The notes beneath the pieces are model-generated. The model searched no databases and was not told where the DNA came from. It saw only the letters and a list, made by a program, of their open reading frames with translations. 13,835 bases of DNA from Mediterranea massiliensis (GTDB lineage: Bacteria; Bacteroidota; Bacteroidia; Bacteroidales; Bacteroidaceae), in NCBI GenBank assembly GCA_958402075.1, contig CATXSD010000065.1, forward strand, positions 1 through 13,835, read 5' to 3'. The first letter of the stretch is position 1. Each line of letters starts with the position of its first letter. Of the stretch, positions 7,372-12,058 are shown piece after piece. Position numbers and translations under genes: made by a program.

Positions 7372-7505
7372 TTTTTCAGGTGCCATTCCTGAAAAACCTG
7401 AATACTTTTCAGGCCCGTACCTGAAGACCTTTCAGTCCGTACCTGAAGACCCTTCAGGTTAAACCTGAAAGCCTTTCAGGTAGTACCTGAAAAATACCTG
7501 AAAAC
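7372..7505. repeat. Array of about five 22-bp palindromic units (CCTGAAAG...CTTTCAGG)
   Basis: The region is built from CCTGAARR and its complement YYTTCAGG. Four 17-bp near-palindromes start at 7397, 7420, 7442 and 7464, and a half unit starts at 7486, giving a period of 22-23 bp. The unit at 7464-7480, CCTGAAAGCCTTTCAGG, is a perfect palindrome around its centre. Spacers are only 5-6 bp (CCCGTA, CCGTA, TTAAA, TAGTA). A looser pair (TTTTTCAGG 7372-7380 with CCTGAAAAA 7388-7396) precedes it and another CCTGAAAAC (7497-7505) follows. It lies between the 3' end of the DUF3267-like gene and the dapB promoter. It could be a cluster of operators, a chain of short RNA hairpins acting as a terminator, or a dispersed genomic repeat; sequence alone does not decide. 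Confidence 0.85.
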
Positions 7506-7550
7506 GGGGCTTCGGAAAGTCTGGTTGCTTTTCTTGACAAACGGGCAGCT

Positions 7551-8144
7551 CTATTTCGTGTAGTTGCGTCGGATGACGGTACCTTGGGACGTGTTTTTCC
7601 CCGGCCGGAACAAATCCTCGTCGTCGAAGGGGCGCAGCTTGTACCACATCATGAAGTCGGACGAGCAGCACAGCAGGCTTATGATGCCGAAGACGTAGGC
7701 CGTGGCATTGCCGGTGCAGAAGCCGTGCAGTACGGGCAGCAGGCCCATCAGGATGCCGGGCAGGAGCAGCAACAGGCGGTAATGCTTCAAGGGAACGGGA
7801 CGGGTGGGGGCGAGGCCGATGGATTTCCAGTCGCAGGCCCAGCGGAGGCCTTTCAGGCTGCGTCCGTTGATGAAGTATCCCAGCAGGCTGTATAGCAGGA
7901 TGTAAAGACCGACTACGGGAAGAATCAGCCAGAAGATGCTTCTTCCCCAGTGCAGCCCGATGTAGTGGCCCAGGTTGTAAAGGGAGAATTCTTCCCAAAT
8001 GTAGATGTAGAGGGCCGAGCTGGCGAACATGACCAGTAGGTAGGACACGACGACGTAAACGGTGATTCGTCCCGGGTTGATTTTGACTTCCATGCCGTCC
8101 GGTTGCGGGGCGGGGTTCGGATTGGGTTGTGCAGTTGTTTTCAT
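7551..8144 (-). CDS. DUF3267-like membrane protein lacking the zinc-peptidase motif
   Basis: A 197-residue inner-membrane protein with a Pro/Asn-rich N-terminal tail (1-18) and hydrophobic segments at about 27-49, 68-92, 122-140 and 147-166. The part LKHYRLLLLLPGILMGLLP, followed by TGNATAYVFGII, the SSD...W..LR stretch and a polar tail, resembles the C-terminal half of DUF3267 proteins, described as putative zincin-type membrane peptidases. Those carry a HExxHG motif before it; the matching place here reads GYFING (89-94), so both His and the Glu are absent. If the family call is right, this is a non-catalytic member. It is preceded by a 58-residue membrane protein gene 19 bp upstream on the same strand, likely co-transcribed. 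No clear Shine-Dalgarno sequence. Assignment is by pattern memory and is moderate. Confidence 0.6.
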   Translation of the reverse strand: MKTTAQPNPNPAPQPDGMEVKINPGRITVYVVVSYLLVMFASSALYIYIWEEFSLYNLGHYIGLHWGRSIFWLILPVVGLYILLYSLLGYFINGRSLKGLRWACDWKSIGLAPTRPVPLKHYRLLLLLPGILMGLLPVLHGFCTGNATAYVFGIISLLCCSSDFMMWYKLRPFDDEDLFRPGKNTSQGTVIRRNYTK

Positions 8145-8163
8145 AAGGCGTGAATGATAGGAT

Positions 8164-8340
8164 TCAATAAAAGATAGCCATATATTTTCCGATATAGTAG
8201 CCCGTCGCGAAGCAGACGATGAAGCTCGCCAGCCCGACGGCTGCCAGGACGAGGATTTTTTTGACGGGGTCGTTACCCGTCAGCGACTCCGCTTCTTTCG
8301 CGAGGAAGCGGGTCATGTGGTTTTTGAAAGTTGTTTCCAT
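8164..8340 (-). CDS. Small single-pass membrane protein, 58 residues
   Basis: ATG at 8340, TGA at 8164-8166. The protein starts METTFKNHMTRFLAKEAESL, has a short polar stretch TGNDPVKK, and then one hydrophobic span of about 22 residues (29-50, LVLAAVGLASFIVCFATGYY as its core), ending KYMAIFY. The basic N-terminal half suggests an N-in orientation with almost nothing outside. It starts 29 bp from a -7 promoter box and ends 19 bp before the DUF3267-like gene, so the two form a probable two-gene operon. I do not recognise a family. The promoter, frame, codon use like that of the neighbours, and clear membrane segment argue that it is real. A role as a small partner of the next membrane protein is only inferred. 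Confidence 0.72.
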   Translation of the reverse strand: METTFKNHMTRFLAKEAESLTGNDPVKKILVLAAVGLASFIVCFATGYYIGKYMAIFY

Positions 8341-8368
8341 TGTGACATTTGTTTTCTGGTTGACGTTG

Positions 8369-8376
8369 CAAAGATA
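8369..8376 (-). promoter_or_regulatory. -7 promoter box for the 58-residue gene and DUF3267-like gene
   Basis: Reads TATCTTTG on the - strand, an exact TAnnTTTG match, 29 bp upstream of the ATG at 8340. No TTTG -33 box at the expected distance; instead an inverted repeat starts at 8399 in about the right place for a regulator. Confidence 0.55.
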
Positions 8377-8398
8377 GCCCCTCTCAGGTAAACGGAAG

Positions 8399-8426
8399 GT
8401 TAACGTTACGTTATCTTTACGTTAAC
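8399..8426. promoter_or_regulatory. Inverted repeat GTTAACGT-N12-ACGTTAAC, possible operator
   Basis: Two perfect 8-bp arms (8399-8406 and 8419-8426) flank TACGTTATCTTT. The site lies just upstream of the -7 box for the leftward membrane genes and within the spacer shared with the rightward gene at 8603. Its right half belongs to a 20-bp sequence that recurs upstream of the histidine kinase. The operator reading is inference. Confidence 0.45.
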
Positions 8427-8430
8427 GGAG
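8411..8430 (+). repeat. Direct repeat copy 1, TTATCTTTACGTTAACGGAG
   Basis: Twenty bases matching 9217-9236 at 19 positions (T/C difference at the thirteenth base). The two copies bracket the gene at 8603-9139. This copy overlaps the GTTAACGT inverted repeat. Confidence 0.7.
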
Positions 8431-8602
8431 CTTCTGCATGACGGAAGTCATAACAGGAAGGAGTCGGGCGAAACGCCCTGCCCTGCGCGTAGATACGTTA
8501 CAAGAGTGGTCTTTTTACCTTTAAAATGTTCCTTATGGAAGGAATCGTGTATCATGTATGGAGAATATTCCTATCTTTATGACGTTTTTAAATATTGCAA
8601 CT
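8431..8602. other. Leader region of the 8603 gene with two small hairpins
   Basis: ATGAC-GGAA-GTCAT (8438-8451) and GGGCG-AAA-CGCCC (8466-8478) are short perfect stem-loops. A TATCTTTA at 8573-8580, one base off the -7 consensus, is 23 bp before the ATG and could be the promoter; no convincing -33 box is seen. If transcription instead starts further left, the hairpins would sit in the 5' leader. Confidence 0.3.
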
Positions 8603-9139
8603 ATGAAGTATGTGATTCAGATGCTCTTGTTTGTATCTCTTTCTTTCGGAGCCCAAGCGCAGGAGATGCACAATGCCTATGCGGTTATGGAGTGTGCTTC
8701 AGGAAGGGGAGAAAGCCTTCAGACCAGGTTTCAACAATCTTATGAACCGGCTGCATCCGATGGGGTGGTGACGGGTAAGGGGATACTCGACTACAAGCAA
8801 ACGGTTTATTGGAAAAAACACAGGCGGTTGAGGAAATACGCATGGGCTGCGCTTGGATTGGGCGTTTGTGGAACGGTTGTCGGCTGGATAGGGGAAGCTG
8901 GTAATACTGCGCATACCAATAGTAACTGGAAAGAGGACGGGAAGGTATGGGATGTCGTTTTGGTTGCGGGTATAGGTCTGACAGCTTCCAGCATTCCATT
9001 GTTTGTCTTTTCACATAAGAACAAAAGGAAGACCAGGGAAACGGTAGAATTCTCGTTCCGGAGTTCAAACATTCATTGGGTGTCGCCAAACGGCACGAAG
9101 CAGGCGCAACGTGTCTTAGGTCTTTGTATCAGCTTTTGA
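8603..9139 (+). CDS. Exported or membrane protein of unknown function
   Basis: I do not recognise this gene. The frame is open from 8558, but the ATG at 8603 gives a proper signal peptide, MKYVIQMLLFVSLSFGAQAQ with likely cleavage after AQA, so I choose that start (178 residues). After a polar stretch (about 21-75) with YWKKHRRLRKY at its end come two hydrophobic segments, AWAALGLGVCGTVVGWIG and a second VVLVAGIGLTASSIPLFVF, then SHKNKRKTR and a C-terminal region with beta-strand character (VEFSFRSSNIHWV) ending LGLCISF. The pattern, signal peptide plus a two-helix hairpin with a basic stop sequence, suggests an inner-membrane protein with both ends outside or a lipid-associated one. Base composition is visibly more AT-rich than all neighbours. 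It is alone on its strand, with a 210-bp gap to the histidine kinase. Confidence 0.7.
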   Translation: MKYVIQMLLFVSLSFGAQAQEMHNAYAVMECASGRGESLQTRFQQSYEPAASDGVVTGKGILDYKQTVYWKKHRRLRKYAWAALGLGVCGTVVGWIGEAGNTAHTNSNWKEDGKVWDVVLVAGIGLTASSIPLFVFSHKNKRKTRETVEFSFRSSNIHWVSPNGTKQAQRVLGLCISF

Positions 9140-9216
9140 GCCGTTCTGGATGACAGGTTACGAACATGTCTTATGCTTGTTGGGAGATAAATTCTTGCCG
9201 ATTTGAGGCGGTGTAT

Positions 9217-9236
9217 TTATCTTTACGTCAACGGAG
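9217..9236 (+). repeat. Direct repeat copy 2, next to the kinase promoter
   Basis: TTATCTTTACGTCAACGGAG, 19 of 20 bases as in 8411-8430. It abuts the putative -33 TTG (9237-9239) of the histidine kinase promoter, a position where an activator would contact RNA polymerase. Confidence 0.65.
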
Positions 9237-9267
9237 TTGGAGGGAAAGGGAAAAGAAGTTACTTTTG
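9237..9267 (+). promoter_or_regulatory. Promoter for the histidine kinase gene
   Basis: TTG at 9237-9239 and TACTTTTG at 9260-9267 are 20 bp apart, which fits the Bacteroides -33/-7 arrangement (TAnnTTTG exact). Transcription would start near 9274, so the whole heptad hairpin (9269-9343) would be in the 5' leader. Confidence 0.6.
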
Positions 9268-9268
9268 T

Positions 9269-9349
9269 AGCGGTAAGCGGTGAGTGGTGAGCGGTTGGTA
9301 CCTGCACTCACCGCTAACCGTTAACCACTAACCACTAACCGCTATAGAC
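9269..9349 (+). repeat. Heptad-repeat hairpin in the leader of the histidine kinase
   Basis: Left arm 9269-9296 consists of 7-bp units of the form AGCGGTR/AGTGGTG; right arm 9306-9343 has the complementary units CACTCAC, CGCTAAC, CGTTAAC, CACTAAC, CACTAAC, CGCT. About 22 of 28 positions pair perfectly and several others can form G-U pairs in RNA, around a loop GGTACCTGC. The right arm ends 6 bp before the ATG at 9350, with CTATAGAC between and no Shine-Dalgarno sequence. Related units occur at 10546-10580 and 11872-11950. Confidence 0.8.
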
Positions 9350-10567
9350 ATGAGCAAGTCCTACTACATCCTCCTCACCCTCGTGGCCGCCGCCGTAGCC
9401 GTCTTCTTCCTCGGCCGCTGGACGGGCATGGGCCTGGGGCTCAACAGCCAGCGGGTGACGCGCACCGTCCACGAGGCCTGGTGCCGTGCCGACGACCGCC
9501 ACGCCCTCTGCCCCGAGGCCGGGCTCGACTCCCTCTTCCGCCAGCAGCTGCGCGAGGGCGGGTTGCGCCGCCTCCGCTTCCGGCTGGACACGGTGCCGCT
9601 GGCGGGCGACTCGACCGTGGTGCTCCGCTCCACCCTGCGCTACTTCGACGATTACGAACGCGAGCTGGAGCATCGGCGCACGTTCGTCATCCCGCTGGAC
9701 AGCCTGCAAGGCGTGCGGGCCCGCCTCCTCAACCTGCGTGCCGAGACCGTCGGGTCGCAGCTCTACTACCTGCTGGGCACGGTGGCAGGCTTCTTCCTGC
9801 TGGCTTACGGCATCTTCAAGCAGGTGGACATCATTCAGCGGCAGGACAAGCTGTCGCAGATGCGCGAGGACTTCTCCTATGCCATGGTACACGACATGAA
9901 GACACCCATCAGCACCCTGCTGATGGCGGCGAGGAACCTGCGCAGCGGCCGCCTGGACGACAAGCCCGAACGCAAGCGCGAGCACTTCGACCTGCTGGAG
10001 CGGGAGAGCCTGCATCTGCTGGACCTGACCAACCGGGTGCTCACCCTCTCGAAGATGGAGCATCACCAGCTGCTGCTCACCAAGGACTGGCATCCCCTGC
10101 GTCCCGCCGTGGACGACCTGATACAGGTGTTCGAGGCAAAGGCCACGAAGCCTGTCACCTTCCACACCGACCTGCAGGCCGAAGAAGTCTATGCCGACCT
10201 GGAATATCTGAAGGAAGCTCTCTCCAACCTGATAGACAACGCCTTGAAATACTCCAAGGACACGGTAGAGGTGCGCATCGCCTCGCGTCGGGAGGCAGGC
10301 TTCGTCCGCATCAGTGTCCGCGACAACGGCATCGGCATTCCCCTTGCGGCCCAGCGCACCATCTTCGACAAGTTCGAGCGCGTGCTGCCCCGCGACGACG
10401 GCAGCGGGCAGAAGAAGATTTCCGGCTTCGGCCTCGGCCTGAACTACGTGATGAACGTGGCCCGCGAGCACGGCGGCTACGTCAGTGTGGAGAGTGTGCA
10501 GGGACGCTTCAGCGAGTTCACGATGTCGCTGCCTCTCCCGCAGGAACCACTCGCCACTTATCGTTAA
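9350..10567 (+). CDS. Sensor histidine kinase, orphan in this window
   Basis: A 405-residue membrane-bound kinase. Transmembrane helix 1 is at about 5-22 and helix 2 at about 138-157, with a periplasmic sensor domain of some 115 residues between them that I do not recognise. The HisKA segment has DFSYAMVHDMKTPISTL, with phospho-acceptor His181. The ATPase domain has the N box LSNLIDNALKYS (291-302), the G1 box DNGIGI (325-330), the F box around FDKFERV (339-345) and the G2 box GFGLGL (359-364); all key residues are present. There is no HAMP domain visible and no receiver domain. No response regulator is found on either side, so the partner must be elsewhere. The last codons (LATYR) lie in the degenerate heptad repeat that continues to the next gene. 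DUF2851 follows after 19 bp, probably co-transcribed. Confidence 0.93.
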   Translation: MSKSYYILLTLVAAAVAVFFLGRWTGMGLGLNSQRVTRTVHEAWCRADDRHALCPEAGLDSLFRQQLREGGLRRLRFRLDTVPLAGDSTVVLRSTLRYFDDYERELEHRRTFVIPLDSLQGVRARLLNLRAETVGSQLYYLLGTVAGFFLLAYGIFKQVDIIQRQDKLSQMREDFSYAMVHDMKTPISTLLMAARNLRSGRLDDKPERKREHFDLLERESLHLLDLTNRVLTLSKMEHHQLLLTKDWHPLRPAVDDLIQVFEAKATKPVTFHTDLQAEEVYADLEYLKEALSNLIDNALKYSKDTVEVRIASRREAGFVRISVRDNGIGIPLAAQRTIFDKFERVLPRDDGSGQKKISGFGLGLNYVMNVAREHGGYVSVESVQGRFSEFTMSLPLPQEPLATYR

Positions 10568-10586
10568 CCCACTAACCGCTACAGAC
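10546..10586 (+). repeat. Heptad repeats spanning the kinase stop and DUF2851 start
   Basis: Units CCACTCG, CCACTTA, TCGTTAA, then CCCACTAACCGCTACAGAC, in the same orientation as the right arm at 9306-9349. The stretch CCACTAACCGCTAYAGAC followed by ATG is shared with the kinase leader with one mismatch, so both genes start immediately after the same sequence. There is no left arm here. The kinase TAA (10565-10567) is part of a repeat unit. Confidence 0.7.
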
Positions 10587-11873
10587 ATGGAACTCCTTTT
10601 ACATTACCTTTGGAAACACAAAATCTTCCCCTTGCAGGAACTGCGCACCACCGACGGCCAGCGGGTAGAAGTCATCGACCCCGGCCTGCCCAACACCGAT
10701 GCGGGCCCCGACTTCTTCAACGCCAAGCTGAAGCTGGACGGCATCCTGTGGGTGGGCAACGTGGAGCTGCACGACCGCTCTTCCCTCTGGCTGAAGCACG
10801 GACACCAGTCGGATGCCGCCTACGACAACGTCATCCTGCACGTGGTGGGCGAGGCCGACTGCCCTGTCTTCCGCCGCGACGGCCAGCCCATCCCCCAGCT
10901 CGTCCTGACCTGCCCCGCCGATGTGGCCCGCCGCTACGACGAACTGCGCCGTTCGGAGATTCATCCGCCCTGCTACTCCATCCTGTCCTCCCTGCCCAAG
11001 CTGACGGTGCACTCCTGGCTCTCGGCCCTGCAGGTGGAGCGCTTCGAGCGGAAGGCGCGCGACATCCGTGCCCGTCTCGACGCCTACGGCAACCATTGGG
11101 AAGACGTGTTCTTCGTCACCCTGGCCCGCAACTACGGCTTCGGGCTGAACAGCGACGCTTTCGAGGCCTGGGCGCGGCTCGTCCCTTTCCGTGCCGTGGA
11201 CAAGCACCGCGACAACCTCTTCCAGGTGGAAGCCTTCTTCCTCGGCATGGCCGGCCTGCTGGACGAGGAGCGGCCCGACTATGGCGACTATTACCTCCGC
11301 CTCCAGAAGGAGTATCGCTACCTGCGGCAGAAGTTCAGCCTGCCCGCCCCGCTGGACCCTTCGCGTTGGAGGCTCCTGCGCCAGCGTCCCGGCGGCTTCC
11401 CCTATGTGCGCCTGGCCCAGCTGGCCGACCTTTACCATCGCGGGCAGACGCTATTCTCGCGGGTGATGGAGGCCCGCACGGCCGACGAGCTGCGCCAACT
11501 GCTGGCCGTGGGCACCTCTTCCTATTGGGAGGAACACTTCACCTTCGGCAAGACTTCCGTCCGCCAGCCCAAGCAGATGGGCCGTGGTGCGCTCGACCTG
11601 GTCATCATCAACACCGTCGTCCCCTTCCTCTATGCCTACGGGCAGCACCGGCAGGAAGAAAGCCTCTGCGAGCGGGCCACAGCCCTGCTGGAAACTCTGA
11701 AGGCCGAGAACAACTACATCACGCGGATGTGGAGCGGGGCCGGCCTGCCCGTTTCGACCGCTGCCGACTCGCAGGCCCTCATCCAGCTCCAGAAGGAGTA
11801 TTGCGACCGCAAGGACTGCCTCCGCTGCCGCTTCGGCTACGAGTACCTGAAGCGGAAGGGAGGAAAGGAATAG
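10587..11873 (+). CDS. DUF2851 family protein
   Basis: A 428-residue soluble protein with no signal peptide. The N-terminal 90 residues carry the family hallmarks: LLHYLWKHKIFPLQ, TTDGQRVEVIDPG, NTDAGPDFFNAKL (36-48), WVGNVELHDRSS (55-66), HGHQSD (71-76) and YDNVILHVV (79-87). The C-terminus has three cysteines in CDRKDCLRC (406-414). The family is common in Bacteroidetes with no established function. The GPDF...VELH arrangement recalls the spacing in PD-(D/E)xK nucleases, with His where Lys is usual, and the C-terminal Cys group could bind metal; both are my inference. The frame extends upstream to 10485 inside the kinase gene, but the family homology starts at MELLLHYLW, giving 10587. Translation seems coupled with the kinase through the 19-bp repeat spacer. 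Its TAG stop is part of the next repeat. Confidence 0.88.
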   Translation: MELLLHYLWKHKIFPLQELRTTDGQRVEVIDPGLPNTDAGPDFFNAKLKLDGILWVGNVELHDRSSLWLKHGHQSDAAYDNVILHVVGEADCPVFRRDGQPIPQLVLTCPADVARRYDELRRSEIHPPCYSILSSLPKLTVHSWLSALQVERFERKARDIRARLDAYGNHWEDVFFVTLARNYGFGLNSDAFEAWARLVPFRAVDKHRDNLFQVEAFFLGMAGLLDEERPDYGDYYLRLQKEYRYLRQKFSLPAPLDPSRWRLLRQRPGGFPYVRLAQLADLYHRGQTLFSRVMEARTADELRQLLAVGTSSYWEEHFTFGKTSVRQPKQMGRGALDLVIINTVVPFLYAYGQHRQEESLCERATALLETLKAENNYITRMWSGAGLPVSTAADSQALIQLQKEYCDRKDCLRCRFGYEYLKRKGGKE

Positions 11874-11950
11874 CGGTGAACGGTTAGCGGTTAGTGATGA
11901 GCGGTAGCATCTTTATGATACTAACCGCTCACCGCTCACCACTCACCACT
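11872..11950 (+). repeat. Heptad-repeat hairpin after DUF2851, likely terminator
   Basis: Left arm 11872-11907 (AGCGGTGAACGGTTAGCGG and onward) and right arm 11921-11950 (CTAACCGCTCACCGCTCACC and onward) pair around the loop CATCTTTATGATA. They are built from the same 7-bp units as at 9269 and 10546. The DUF2851 stop codon overlaps the first base pair. The hairpin is followed by ATTTTGTCATTGTTTTG (11951-11967), T-rich enough to act as a terminator. Confidence 0.75.
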
Positions 11951-11994
11951 ATTTTGTCATTGTTTTGTACGATTTTGCCTGTCGGTTTGCCGGG

Positions 11995-12030
11995 AATGTC
12001 GTTTCTTCGTGACCGAATGAAGACGACATT
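11995..12030 (+). promoter_or_regulatory. Stem-loop in the leader of the chondroitinase gene
   Basis: AATGTCGTTTCTTC (11995-12008) pairs with GAAGACGACATT (12019-12030), with a 2-nt bulge and a loop GTGACCGAAT. It ends 28 bp before the ATG and has no T run after it, so it is a leader structure more than a terminator. Regulation through it is only a possibility. No clear TAnnTTTG box was found between it and the heptad hairpin. Confidence 0.45.
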
Positions 12031-12058
12031 GCAACAACCTTAAATAAACCAACAGAAT

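Larger units (their letters stand above)
7135..7550. other. Intergenic region without a gene, dapB promoter plus palindrome array
   Basis: This stretch of about 416 bp holds the dapB promoter at its left end (7168-7175) and the 22-bp palindrome array at its right (7372-7505). Between them (about 7200-7370) I see no supported gene, RNA or terminator. The open frame on the - strand through 7135-7386 has no recognisable protein character. Confidence 0.6.

Noticed and set aside
7135..7386. N-terminal extension of dapB to 7386
   Set aside because: DapB begins at MKIALIGYGKMG (7134); the extension crosses the -7 promoter box and has no family similarity.
7372..7505. CRISPR array
   Set aside because: Units are palindromic with only 5-6 bp spacers that are similar to one another, and no cas genes are present.
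9350..10567. Known RprX kinase of Bacteroides
   Set aside because: Shorter than I recall for RprX, and there is no adjacent RprY-like response regulator.
10485..10586. N-terminal extension of the DUF2851 gene into the kinase gene
   Set aside because: The extension is an out-of-frame reading of kinase codons; family similarity starts at 10587.
9269..11950. Transposon ends or an insertion sequence defined by the heptad repeats
   Set aside because: The intervening genes are a kinase and a DUF2851 protein, there is no transposase, and no target-site duplication could be identified.
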